From the NCBI GenBank assembly GCA_029255685.2, contig CM055314.2, forward strand, positions 12,146,059 through 12,210,058: a stretch of 64,000 bases of DNA. Direction: 5' to 3'. This document shows positions 48,534 to 60,742 of the stretch, one piece after another. The notes below the pieces were generated by a model. It saw only the letters and a program-made list of their open reading frames with translations. It was not told the origin of the DNA and searched no databases. Source of the DNA: Silene conica. Taxonomy: Eukaryota > Streptophyta > Magnoliopsida > Caryophyllales > Caryophyllaceae. The position numbers were made by a program, and so were the translations under genes. Positions within the stretch are counted from its first letter, which is position 1; each line of letters starts with the position of its first letter.

Positions 48534-51500
48534 CATAGTTTTGCCCGTGGCGATGCACGGATATTAAATTATACGGATATTAAATTATCTGTGTTATTTA
48601 TAGAATTATTATCGTGTAAATAAAAAATAAATTATAATATTTTTTTTCTTGATATCAGATATACTATACTTTAGGAGTATAAATATAAATAGTAAAGACC
48701 ACAATAATGATATAGATAGATCAAGCAGAATAATTGTGTAGATAACATTTATTTTAAATGAGTATTGAAAAGTATTTTATAAATAACAAAAAAAAAAATT
48801 CTGCATATTTTCAATCTATTATTTTATAGATGAGATATTGTTTTATTGAGTGACGTATTTTTTACGAAGGTGAGGGTAGATAGGTTTTGAGGGAGGAGTT
48901 AAGTGTCTGAAGGGGTAAGGTTAGGCTCCGAGTTTAATAGTGTAATTTGAGTAGTATAATAAAATTTCGATAGGTTGGGGTAGTTCATGGATACAGACAT
49001 ACAGTTGATGATTTTGATAATCAAGTTGATTAGTTGAGTTTGCAAGTTTCAATTTAATGAGTATAAATATATAATTATAAATATAAATAATAAAAAGCAC
49101 AACGACGTACGTGAGTCAAGCGGAATAACTGTGTTGGTGAGATAAAATTTAATTGTGTATTAGAAGGTATTTCATAAACAACAAAGTAATAACAAATAAA
49201 AGGTGTTTTCGAGACGGATATAGTAAGCAGTAAAAAGATCGAAATTACTTTTAATCATTGTATTAGATTATAGTTTATTATATTTTGTATTCCTTCTGTT
49301 CCTCCATATTTTCAACTTACTTTTTACAACAATATATTGTCTTATAGGATAGTGGTTGATTTTACATTAGATCTATCTATGGGGATAAATAAGTCTAAGG
49401 GATGAAGTAATAAGTGTCTTGAAGAGTTGAAGGTAGGGTTACTCTTCGACGTTTAAGTGTGATTTGAGTTGTAAAAAAAATGTGTATAGGCTATGGTTGT
49501 TCAGGATACAGTTGATTTTGTTGGTAAAGTTGGTTAGTTAGGTGAGAAGGGTACGAAGAATACCTGAATGATATGGGAAAATGGTACTTATGTACTAAGG
49601 TTATGATTAGAAAACTGAAAAAGTAAGTACATAAATATTACAAAGTTTTATTTTGGGAAAATGACAGAGGCATAAATGGTGTAAAATTAGGTTAAAAATA
49701 TCTGAAGTAACATGTATATATACTCAATTTTGATTGTTATACGGTGAAGATTGCTTTTACATTAGAAGTGTGTATTTTTTAGGGATGGGGTAGATATATC
49801 TTGAAGGAGGAGATAAGTGTCTTAGGGGGTTTGATTACTCTCCGACGTTGAATAATGTGATTTGAGCAGTACAAGTAAATGTTAGTAGGCTGGGGCTTTC
49901 AGGGATACATTTTACAATTGATTTTGATGGTTAAGCTTGTTAGGTGGGTGAGAAGGGTACTCGACGGGTAGGATTATTATCCGACGTTTACAAATGTGAT
50001 TTAAGAGATAGAAAAATATATTTATTTGTAGGGGGTTGAGGTTGTTCAAGGATCATGATATGGTTATGGTTGATTCTGATGGGTTGGTTGGTTAATCGCG
50101 TGAAAATAGTTAAATATGGAAAATGGTGGGTAACGTGAGATATTGATTTGAGAAGGTTAATAGATAAATTTTATTTGAAAAGTGTATTATATAAAAATAA
50201 GAATTGATAAATAATATAAATATTGGCTAAAAACCTTTAAAATCTCATGTGTGTAAACTCAATTTTATTTTTTTGTTAAAAATAAAACTAAAACTAAACA
50301 ATCAAATGTTAAACTCTTCTAATCGAACACTCTCTTATGTTCGAGCATAAATTTTAATGTTGAATGACTTTATAATGTTTTTTGTGCTATTAAAATTAGA
50401 AAATAAGAAAATAAGAAAGTATTGAAGATTTTTCTATTAGAACTATAATATATTTGATTATAAAAAAAATAAGTTACTTAAAAAATTCCTGTTATAATTA
50501 GAAAATAATAAATGATTTACAATTTTTCTATTAAAATTAGAAAATAATTAAGTATTTACAATTTTTCTACCCCTTATTAAATTTAGAAAATTATATTCCT
50601 TAATATTTGCATGCATGCTTTCTATTTAAATTTTTTAACTTTTTCCAATTTTTCTAATAAACATAAAGATGAGAAATGGAATGAAAAGAACTAACTCGGT
50701 TAGGTTTCCTTAAAATAGAACTTTGTTTTAACACTATAATGGGACAAAAGACGTCACAAATCTGTTACTTTTCTTTATGCATCATACTTTTATCTTATCC
50801 ATATTACTTGACATTTCTTAAAGTTAAAATGGATACTCCTCTCAGTTAAGAATTTGTTAAATATACTATACATAAAATAAATCCAAAAAAATAACGATTT
50901 AAAATCATATATATAAACAACATAGACCACACTGATGACGTAGGTGGGTTGAGTACTTGAGTCGAATAATTGTGTGGGTGAAAAGAAATTTAAGTGGATA
51001 TTGCAAGGTATTCATAAATAATAAAGTGATGAAAAATTAAATGTATCGCCGTGACGAATATAGTACAGTGTAGAAAAATAATTTTTTTAGTCATATTTGT
51101 ATGATAATAGTTTATACTCTGTATTATATTTCTTTTTTCTGTATATTTTCAACTTATTCTTTACAACTAAAACATTGTTTTATAGGATGAGAGTTGATTG
51201 TGTCAATTTTTGGAGGGAGGGAGATAGGTTGTGAGGAAGGATGTAAGTATCTTGAAAGGTAAGATTACTCTGTAATGTTTAAGAGTATAATTCGAGTAGT
51301 ACAAGCAAATACCAATAACCTGCAATTATTTAACAATGCATTTGATGAATGGTCAAGTTGGTTAGTTGGGTTGTCAAATTGCAATCTAAGGAGCATAAAT
51401 ATTAATAATGAAGAATACAATGATCATATAGGTGGATCAGGTGGAATAATTGTGTAGATGAAATGAAATGTAGATGGGTATTAGACGATATTTGATAACC

Positions 51501-52091
51501 AACAAAGTAATGAAAAATTAAAAGAATTTCCGAAACGAAAACGTCGTAAGAAGATCAAAGTTATTTGTTAGTTATAGTTATAAAATTATTGTTTATAGTT
51601 TGTATTCTATTTTCCCCCATACATATTTTCAACCTCTTTTTACAGATGGACATTGCCTTATATGGTGTGAGTTAATTTAAGTTGATTTAAGTTGACTAGA
51701 TGGGTGTCGATAAACTAAAATTGTTCAGGCATACAATTTCATTCAAGATTGTATAACGTGGAAAAGACAGAGGCACATATGCTCTAAAAATAGGTTAAAA
51801 ATCTCATAAATATCATGTATATTAGTATATATGCTCAATTTTGATTGTCTTATATGATGGGGGTTGATTTTACAATGGGTGTTTTTAGGATATAGTTACT
51901 TTTCGACATTTAAGAGTGTGATTTCTGTAGTACAAGTAAATATATATAGGTATGATTAGAATGTTAAGTGACGCATACGGTCGATTCTGATGGTCAAGTT
52001 GGTTAGTTGGGTGAAAATGGTACGATGAATGCCTGTGATGGTGTGAAAAATGAGGGGTATGTAGTAAGAAAACTGAGGAAATAGATAAATT
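48534..52091. repeat. Degenerate long-period repeat array, gene-free
   Basis: A conserved core, roughly TTATA-GGATG-GRGTTGATT ... GATTACTCTYCGACGTTTAA ... GTGATTTGAGTAGTACAAG ... GATACA ... GATGGTCAAGTTGGTTAGTTGG, recurs near 48835, 49340, 49740, 49960 (partial), 51175, 51650 (partial) and 51845. A second module (GGTGGATTGAGCGGAATAATTGTGTAG-like) recurs near 48700, 49110, 50940 and 51430. The left end, GCCCGTGGCGATGCACGG after ATAG, looks like a mutated Helitron 3' hairpin in minus orientation. Confidence 0.65.
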
Positions 52092-52094
52092 TTA

Positions 52095-52455
52095 GGATTA
52101 ATTGATAAGAATACTCTGAATTATGCGTGTCTGACTCAAAATACTCCAAACTCTATTTTAACTACCAATATAACCAACCAATACTTTCATTCGCTTTTAT
52201 TATAATATATGACCTGCTGCATGCTAAATAAGTGAAAAAATTTATAACCCTTTTTTAACCCGTCTTTCGCTTTTTATTTCTCTGTTAATCTATTCACCTA
52301 ATCACACCATTAAACATGCTACAATAAGTTAACAAAACAACAAATTCTATTCAAAACAAATAAGGACATTAGTTGATTATATTGGTAGTTAAAATAAAGT
52401 TTAGAGTATTTTGAGGAGTTCACTCATAGTTCGGAGTATTTCTATCAATTAATCC
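52095..52455. mobile_element. MITE with about 95-bp inverted repeats
   Basis: A 361-bp element starting GGATTAATTGATAAGAATACTC, with the right arm its reverse complement over about 95 bp (also sharing TATTTTAACTACCAATATAA). It is flanked by TA (52093-52094, 52456-52457). It could fold into a long hairpin. Confidence 0.8.
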
Positions 52456-52496
52456 TAAATTTTATTTCAAGGTTATATTACGTGTAAATGATATAG

Positions 52497-53190
52497 CACT
52501 ACAATAAAATGGCACTTGCGCCACGTTTAAATACGTGGCGCAAGTGTTAAATTCCCGTGACTATACAATTTTGCCACGGGAAATCAGCCGTGACCCAAGT
52601 GGCCGTGGCAAAATTTCAGCCACGGGAAAACTGCAACGTGGCTTAAATTAACAATTTTGTCAAAGTATTCCCCGTGGCTAAAATTGTTTGTCACTATGTG
52701 ATATTGTGGCCAAATTTTAAAAAAATTGTGGCTAAATACTCGTGGCCACGAAAAAATAACGTGGCAAAAGAGAAACTATAGTGACTAAATATTGACAGCC
52801 ACAAAATTTAGCGTGGTTGAAAAATAAAATGCTCGTGGCAGAAAGACTAGCCACGAAATAATAACGTGACAAAAATTGAGTCCCATGACTAAACAATATT
52901 AGCCGTAAATATTATCGTGTCTGAATAATAAAAATCTCATAGCTAAACACTACTAGCCACGAAACAATAACGTGGTGAAATACTCCCGTGCCTGAAAATT
53001 AATAGCCACAAATATTATCGTCACAAATATAACGCATATGCTCGCAAAAATAAAATAAGATCTTATTATTGATTACATTAAATGTATCATCCTTGTCTTT
53101 TATAACAAGTACGCAAGCGCTAAAAGAATAAGTAACATGAAATACATGTCCGCAAAAAGGAAAAAGTAATATCCAAACAATACTACAAAA
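52497..53190. mobile_element. CACTA (CMC) transposon terminal fragment
   Basis: Starts with CACTACAATAAAA, a CACTA-type terminus. Then follow many copies of CGTGGC or GCCACG in both orientations (about 52525-53030), as in the subterminal transposase-binding arrays of CACTA elements. No opposite end (TTTTNTTGTAGTG) is present. The fragment stops where a Helitron begins. Confidence 0.7.
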
Positions 53191-53191
53191 A

Positions 53192-54110
53192 CTAGTGTTA
53201 AACCCGTGCAAAATTGCACGGGTATATTTTTAGAAAAAATATGGTGGATAATTAATATTACCGAATAGTGTCAATAATACGTGAATATTGTGCATTCAAT
53301 TTCTATTATATTGATAATACGTTAAAATGCACATGGTAATAATAATGGTATTTATATATCCATTCTTTTATCGTTTTTTTAAAATCGATATAGATGTTAT
53401 TTCAAGGTTTATTTTGTACCGTTATGTTTATGATTTGATTTCGCAAAATATATAAATTTGTACACTATTATTGGTTGTTATATTAATATTATGTTATCAA
53501 TTTTGTTTTTAAATTTAGTATTGTCGCTTTTTTTCGATTGCAAAAATGCACCGGTATATTTAACGGGTATACTCTTGCCAGAAATTAAAATTTCATGTTT
53601 ATGAATTTATATAAAAAATGTTACGTAATATTTCTTAAACTACGTTATCAGGTATTTATTTAGAATTTCAGACGGTTATTTCTCAGGAAATTCATAAATG
53701 AAATTGCGGTTTATTCTAAAATTTTAATACCATAAACCGTTTTAATGTTAAAACAGTTGTGCAAATTATTAATTATCCACAGATATATTCAATCCCGCTA
53801 TAAATCGTTACGTAAAATTTACGGTTTATTTTTGTAAAATCAAAATAGTTGTGCAAATGAATTACGCAATTTTACACGTGTTTTTCGTAAAATTTCATGT
53901 TTACGAATTTATATAAAAAATGTTACTAATATTTCTTAAACTACGATATCAGGTATATATTTAGAATTTCAGGCGGTTATTTCCTAGGAAATTTATAAAA
54001 GAAATTGTGGGACACACCTGAGAGAATAAAAAAAAAATCACAATTGCATTGATGATGTGGCGCGTCGAGGGCTTCTGAAATGATTCAGTAATTATATAGA
54101 TTAGATTAGA
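53192..54110 (-). mobile_element. Non-autonomous Helitron
   Basis: On the minus strand it runs from TCTAATCTAATC (after an A) to CTAG (before a T). A near-perfect hairpin CCCGTGCAA-AA-TTGCACGGG lies about 6 bp inside the 3' end. 919 bp, no coding capacity. Confidence 0.87.
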
Positions 54111-54300
54111 TTGTCATAATTGTTACATTACCATTATATTACCATATCAAAGGGGTTGAATGTAACCAACATCTCTTTTTTTAATCTTAAATGTTTGTTT
54201 ATTTACGAATGTTTGTTCTGTTAGTGATATTTTTTGTTATTTGCTATTGTACTTTTTTTTTTTCTTATTTGAGTAGTTATTCTTTTCCTCGTATTAGTTA

Positions 54301-55728
54301 CTAGTTTTATGCCCGTACATATATTTAAAAAGTAGTACAAATATAATTTAATATGAACTTAAAGGAGAAATATATAAATTATGATTCCGGGGATGATTTT
54401 GACTCCAAATAATTGATTTACTCGTATAACTAAAGTCTTTTTAGTGATTATATAAATTGAAATAAATAATCATGACATTATGAAATAAATTTGAACCATA
54501 CAAAATAGATAAAGAAATTGTATTGTATTTCTATATCATACCCTTTAAATAACTTACTCTCTAAATGAAAGTAAAATGATAGAAATATTTTAACGTATTT
54601 GCTATATCCCGCACACCATTTTACTCTTATCCCGCACATATTACCCCTTGTTTCCATTAATACCCTTTATTATTAAAAAAAAAAAAGAGTTCTCTCTACC
54701 CCTTAACATACAGATCATCGATCAACCACCCGTCCACAGTTCCGACGACCGCCCTACAACAGCCCCAACAACCAACCCAGCCACGCCAAACCATCCATCG
54801 AAAGATTGAAATTAATACACTGAAAATGAACAAAATGCTAAATCCCCTTTCCCCAACCCTCAATCGTCTTTCACTACTCATTCTCAATCACCATGAACCC
54901 ATGTTACCCATCCCTTATCCGGCGATTATTCATCATCATTCACCTTTCCTCGTCGTTCATACTCCGTCACTAGCGACCCAAACGCTCTTTTTGTCGCTCT
55001 TTACCATAGTCACCGTCGCCAACAATTCCATCGCTCTTTATCATTGTCGTCCATACTTCATCGCCGACGAACCAATCGCCGACGAACCAATTGGATGTGC
55101 GTGATGGGCTAGATGAAATTTATGATTTCATGGTAATTGAATTTGCAAATCGTATTTTTTTTTATTTATTAGGTTTTCTATCTCATAGTCTCTCTGGTGT
55201 GGAAATAATGAGAGGGTTAAAATCGGAAAAAATAGGAAAAATGTGTAGGATTTAGTAATTTGTGGTGTTGGATTTAGCAAGTCCCTATTTTAATAGCAGT
55301 CTCTTAAAATTTGTGGATGATTTTATAAAGAAAATAATAATGTATTGTTATTAAGACCATCTTTTTACTCGATGTTAACGTAGTTTTAATTGACTAATTC
55401 TCGAAGGTTGTTATATTTTCTTAAAAATCGTAAATTTATGGTATGAGAGTATGAGACCGTTCATACAAAAATTGTAATTTAATTTTAATTGTCAAGGTAT
55501 CCAAGAGGTTAATTTTCCGAAATTGTAATTTTTTTTTATTAAAATTTGTTGTCCCCTATATAGATTTCCGATTTTTTAAAAAGTGCTTTTATTGTAAGGT
55601 TGAATGTGATTAATTTTTTTTATCATAAGCTTTTTAACATATGAATATGTATATGAAAAATAATAAGAAATGAGGAGAGAGGGTAATTAATTGGAGAGAG
55701 TAACTGGAGAGAGTGGGGTTGGTTAATG

Positions 55729-55765
<37 letters not shown>

Positions 55766-55817
55766 AATTCCAGCCAATTACAAGTCTAGAAATGACCTTC
55801 CATTTATAGATAGGGGA
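54301..55817 (-). mobile_element. Candidate Helitron, degenerate
   Basis: A CTAGTTTTATGCCCGT end at 54301 resembles other 3' ends here but lacks the second half of the hairpin. TCCCCTATCTATAAATGG at the right is a plausible 5' end. It includes a region of cytosine-rich sequence (54600-55090) and a run of about 32 A (55729-55760). Confidence 0.5.
55729..55760. repeat. Poly(A) tract
   Basis: About 32 consecutive A residues, preceded by a GAGA-rich stretch (55672-55705). Confidence 0.97.
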
Positions 55818-56035
55818 TAACTAACTAGTTTTCTAGATTGTGTATACATAAAATTATTGTTTATGAACAATCAAGCCATATCCACACATACTAATAGTAT
55901 GTCACATTAATTAAATTACTAAAAAATTGGAAAAAAACATGAATAAGTTGGTGACGATCAATCTGCGACGTCAAACCAAAGAGAACAACATGGTAGCTCT
56001 GCTCAATAGATCTTTTAAACTTGCAACTCCACCCT

Positions 56036-56037
56036 CT

Positions 56038-56070
<33 letters not shown>

Positions 56071-56072
56071 TT
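56036..56072. repeat. (ACA)n microsatellite
   Basis: About 12 ACA units. Confidence 0.97.
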
Positions 56073-56804
56073 AGTCAAGTCTTTCAAGGCCTTCCACAAA
56101 TAATGAGGTATAATATCAGTACAAAGCAATGAAGCATTGTCCTCGTATAATACAGGTATGCATATCAATACCAACAGGAGGACAGTTTCACCGGAATGCC
56201 CAACAGAAATACTGATTCAAAGACCTGACTTGCTGATATAGAAGTTTGGAACTGGGGTGAACATAAGAGGGCAGGGAAATATGGTAATTAGGAGTTGTGG
56301 GATGGATGCGTGAAACATCTTTTAGCTAGAGTCCCATTTGTTGTTCGTATGGTAGTATGGGGACTTTTGATGACTGTATGAACAACTTTCAAGTTGAACA
56401 GGCAACTTGACACTTATCTATTCATGTTCCCTTCCTCATGACCTAAGCTACACGAATCCTTAAGGGCCATGTAAAATCTACCAGCAACATGTTCTATTTG
56501 CTTCACACATACATGTTCTCTATAGTAAAATAATAATAATAATGATGTTAAAAGAAGATTAGAGTCCGAGAATAAGGAGTCGGAACTGAAATTACAAACT
56601 ATCCCAGTAACACTTCGCTAGAAGCCATTTCACTTCATTTCTCAAAATGTGTGCAATTGCCTGAACAAAGGTAGTACAAGAAAGCACTACAAATCTAATA
56701 CGTTAGCACTGCAAAGAGGGGATATTGGTCCGATGTCTTAAAAAGCTTGCTTAATGTTTAAAATTTAAAACTAGTAACTCATATTAACTGAAAAGGGTAC
56801 TCAC

Positions 56805-57632
56805 AGAGCTAGAATTTGTACAACCAATGTTTCTTGACCTAATTTCCTGTACAGAATAGCCTGCTTAAGAGGATAAGTAGAATCAGTCCATTTACACATC
56901 CCTGTAGTCAGTACAGTTCACTATTCTCCTAAAAGTGCAGGAGTTCTCACTTTCAGTCAGAACCAATTCAAAACAAATACTACGGAGCAGGGGCGGATCT
57001 GGGGGGTGGATAGGGCAGGCAAGTGCCACCCCCCAACATAAAAATAAGAATAATGTTTGAACATATATTTCACAAAAATATGTTGGGTTTAGTGGTTAAA
57101 AGTGGCTATAGAATTATAACTTTCGTGAGGTTGCAGGTTCAAATCCCCTAAGAGGCTTTTTTTTAGAAAAACATGCTTTATTTTCACCAAACTTCTCCTT
57201 TTTTTTCGTTTTCCAAGACACTCACAACCCTAATGACATTTTTATTCACACAATTTTCTTTGTAAATGCTTAATCTATCTCAAATTCAAATATTCTAAAC
57301 AAAAATATATATGAGAAAGTTTTTGTGAGATGAATATTTTACTGCTAATCACGGAAAAAAAATTGTGCCATCCCAAAATAAAAATCCTGCATCCGCCACT
57401 GCTACGGAGTAGTAATTATGAATACCTTCTCAAGCCATAATTGTGAGCCTTCAATCAACTCAAGGACATCTTCGGCGTCATATAAATCAGACGAATGCAA
57501 GAATAGTTGAAGTTGCACTCTGACTTGATTCTTGGTTAGTGGGTTACTTATCGCACTATACATGTTTGAATATGTCAAACTCCTATTATCAGCTTGTTTC
57601 ACAAAATTCTTAAGAGTCCATAGAATCAAGGG
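56805..57632 (-). pseudogene. VPS39-like (vacuolar sorting, HOPS/CORVET) gene fragment, two exons
   Basis: Two minus-strand exons fit plant VPS39/Vam6-like proteins. Exon A (57632-57426, phase 0) includes VQLQLFLHSSDLYDAEDVLE and ends GSQLWLEK at a GTATTC donor. Exon B (56860-56805, acceptor AAGCAG, donor GTGAGT) reads AILYRKLGQETLVVQILA. Across the splice this gives the family phrase LWLEK-AILYRKLGQE. VPS39 is a subunit of the tethering complexes acting at the vacuole. The next expected exon (LEDSEAAEQYC) and the N-terminal CNH-domain exons were not found. A 414-bp hAT element sits in the intron between them. It is probably a truncated copy; missing exons in unread frames cannot be fully excluded. 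Confidence 0.6.
56988..57401. mobile_element. hAT-type MITE with internal tRNA-like promoter motifs
   Basis: A 414-bp element, CAGGGGCGGATCTGG at the left and the inverse of CAGTGGCGGATGC at the right, with perfect 8-bp duplications CTACGGAG (56980-56987, 57402-57409). Inside, TAGTGGTTAAAAGTGG (57090) and GGTTCAAATCCCC (57136-57148) match Pol III A and B boxes at SINE-like spacing. Confidence 0.92.
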
Positions 57633-59552
57633 CTAATCTGGCCAGAGAAAGAGCATATAATGTATGATATTGAGCATCACTGGAGTCTTGATCTTAAATC
57701 AGCCACTGGAGAAATTTGCGCAAATAACAAGAAATACAGTGAGCTGGAATAAGGTTCAAGGGACAAAATTAACATGTTACCTCCACTGAACAGTTGTAAG
57801 TTAACATAAGAATCTAACATTTCATAGCAACTTCTCAATATATGATGCATATTGTACGAGAACATAAAACAACAATAACCTTCCAATAACATAGTAATCC
57901 ACCAACTTGTCTTTTTAATTTTTACGTACTCCTCTAGCGTTCCTTCCTCAGGCTAAATCTCTAAGTGGGTCGTTTCATAAGAAATTGGACATGTCCTCAC
58001 ACCCACACCCAGTAACAACAATATTATCCCAATGTGACAAAGGTTCCTCACGTATAATAGTACCTAATGACCAGCACAAAAAAACTTATTTTCACATGAC
58101 CTCTAGAGAAAAGCGTACCGCGAATTCAACTAATGGACTGCTACTTCACAGTGTAAGATAGCAAGGCAGTTTAATACTTACTTCAAAATGTCAATTTGTT
58201 TTATTCCATCATATATATTTAATTACAAGAGTAGCCATTTTTGGCTTTACGTGGAAAGGATAAGGAATAAATACTAAGACTAATTTGCTTAGGCCTCATT
58301 GTGACACACTGTCAACAGTTTTAGTTGTACAAGAAAAATCATCAACATAATTATACAAATATATGATACAGTTACATTCAGGACCTGGTATCTTTCTGAT
58401 CAAATAGCATCTTAAGTTCTACTGTGGCTGATCAAATAATATCTTAAGCGTCTTTGGTATGACAAACTAAGGGCTTTAGTCGCTTTTGGGTATGATAAAC
58501 GGAATTCATATCGAAGACAGAAAGTGTAATTTCTATGAAAGATTTCCACAGTTTAATAAAAAATACATATTGTGATAAGTAGGCTCGCTTAGAATGAATA
58601 AGTCGTGGTTGGGATGAGAACAAACCATTTGTATGTCGCTTTGAAAAGGCATGACGATCCACCAAGCCATTGAGAATTTTTAGTAAAAATCTGTCACGTA
58701 CGTTAAATAACCTATGCAGGCATCTACTCAACCTTATCCTAGGTAGTTAAAGGGCACGGAGAAGGAATGACCAGGAAAGAATCGATAGAATCCAACCAGC
58801 TTTTAAAATTAGATTTAGAATATTCCCTGTGCATTTTGGGCTGCACTTTTCACCCCTGCTACGTAGGGCTAGCGTAATATTGAACTCTACGGTTTTGGAC
58901 TTCTTAATTTAGGCATATATAAAGGAAATATATCAAATTGCTTGCCATAAAAAAGAGTGGTTAGGTAGATTTTGATTTATTAAATGGCCTGCTATGCTAT
59001 CAAGTGTACATGTCTCTTTGAATGACGACTGGTATTATTACTATCATCTATCCCATATTTGGTAGATTTCAATACACTGCTCAAATGATATTATTTGCAA
59101 CTTTTTGGATTTGATAACACCAAGATAGTCTTATAATAGACGTTTGATTAAGGTTAATTAAAAGGCCATGTAGATTACCTAATGAAGCAAGTGACCTCTG
59201 ATAATCCCATATCTGTCTTTAGTGAGTCTGGTCCTCACAATTCGAGGATGGACACAATTCACTGTTATATTTGGCTTCATTTGCTGCATTTTCCATAATA
59301 GTGTAGTGGATTAGTTTCATGAAACAAAAGCTACATAAATCACAAATAAAGTAGAAAAATGAAGAGGGTGTATGAACCTTCAACAAATGTGTTGCCTGAG
59401 AGCAAGTTCTTTGGTGCGCAGAACATTAGCAAGTTAAGAGAAGGCATACACATGCAGCATCGTATTCACTGAAAGGTACAACACCAGAAGACATAAATAA
59501 AATTAATGAGACAATACACCTAACTCCTTCTATTCAGTATTCATATCTCTGA
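57633..59552. other. Gene-poor interval between two gene fragments
   Basis: GC is a little higher than in the surrounding spacer and the texture is intron-like, but no frame here resembles VPS39, TMK or any other family recognised. No inverted or tandem repeat stands out. Confidence 0.4.
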
Positions 59553-60110
59553 TCAACCCTTACATTTTCCAACCATGGTCATGCTTTTTCTCAGATTGAG
59601 ATAGGACTGCACTCCTTTGAGCAAAACCAGGCAATGTAGGCGGCGGGTTACCAATACACGGTGGGCTACTAACAGGAGCAATGGGAATGCTACTACGGTT
59701 TGCAACAAGTAACGGGTTTCCAGCAGTGACGAGAAGAACACCAGCTCACACTTACGCACCGGAGGATTAAAATTATTGTCACTCACATCTAACATAGGCA
59801 AAGACTACAACTTAGTCAAAGCTCCAGGGATTTGATCAGTAAGATGGTTCCCTTCTAGTTGAATCTGACGCAACGAATCCAAACTACCAATTGAAGGACT
59901 AAGGGTACCATTAAGATGTCTATTGGATAAATTCAGAACAATAACATTTGAATCTGAAACGCAACTTACACCTAACCATGGTTTCACATGGATCATTACC
60001 AGACCATTGAGAAGCAAGAAACACCACTTAAAAAACCTATTACTGCATTAACTTGAGGAGAACATGGAGTACCAGGAACAGACTGACAAAACGAATTGGA
60101 TCCAAAAAAA
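59553..60110 (-). pseudogene. TMK-like receptor kinase ectodomain pseudogene fragment
   Basis: Read on the minus strand, in changing frames: SFCQSVPGTPCSPQVNA (about 60100-60030), WSGNDPCE, then WLGVSCVSDSNVIVLNLS and two leucine-rich repeats with SLDSLRQIQLEGNHL and PGALTKL (60017-59805), LDVSDNNFNPPV, then GNPLLVANRSS and PPCIGNPPPTLPGF (to 59553). The order of NDPC...WxGV, LRRs, LDVSxNNF and GNP matches the second LRR block of TMK receptor kinases, which act in auxin signalling at the plasma membrane. At least three frameshifts and a TAG between ALTKL and PMLDVS interrupt it. The transmembrane and kinase parts are absent. Non-functional. Confidence 0.75.
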
Positions 60111-60463
60111 AATTACTAAACTAAACGCACAGTACAATGTTAGAACAACGACTAAACGACAGCAGGATGATAGCAGTACACTGATTTAGACAATCATCTA
60201 ACATTGAAAGTTAAAGCTCCAATGAGTCAATCTAATTGTAAGAATTAGGGATACAAATGGAGATAAACAATATCCAACAAACACTCCATGAATACCTGAA
60301 CATGTGAAAGTTAAACGGCGCCGTAATAATACAAATAAATGAATTACAAAATCATCAAACTTTCAGCATTAAAACTCCAATTAATCGATGTAATTGACAA
60401 ACTATTAGGGTTTACAAATGGATAAAAAAAAATGAAATTTAAGAATGAGAAAGGTAAAATTAC

Positions 60464-60570
60464 CAAAAGCTCAATCTACTCAAACGATCGTTGAGCAAGA
60501 GAATATTGAAAAGGGAGGGTTTCAAGAGGGGACTTCTGACCGCGCCATGCTTTCTTGAGAAGCTCGCCAT
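60464..60570 (-). CDS. Possible first coding exon of an unrecognised gene
   Basis: Minus-strand ATG at 60570 opens MASFSRKHGAVRSPLLKP and continues to a donor-like TTTTG|GTAATT at 60464-60460. The sequence upstream (60571-60700) is CT-rich like a plant 5' leader. The arginine- and serine-rich, acid-poor start could be an organelle-targeting peptide. No following exon could be joined with confidence, and the intact promoter is cut off by a Helitron at 60743. It may be a relic. Confidence 0.3.
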
Positions 60571-60742
60571 TAGTCGGGAATGTGGAATAGAGAAGATGAA
60601 TGAATTGGGGTTTGATTAAGAAGGAAATCAAAGAAGTTTACCGCGGGAGAGGCGAGGAAACAAGAGCGGTTTGATTAAGAAGGAAACTAGTGTAACACCG
60701 GGGTTGTGTATTTTTTTTAAAAGAAGACGATAATTATAGTTA

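Noticed and set aside
54826..55104. 92-codon plus-strand frame in the candidate Helitron
   Set aside because: No domain, no splice context and low-complexity proline/histidine/leucine content; a captured gene piece is possible but unsupported.
58444..58731. 95-codon minus-strand frame
   Set aside because: No recognisable family, no fitting splice sites and no similarity to the neighbouring VPS39 or TMK fragments.
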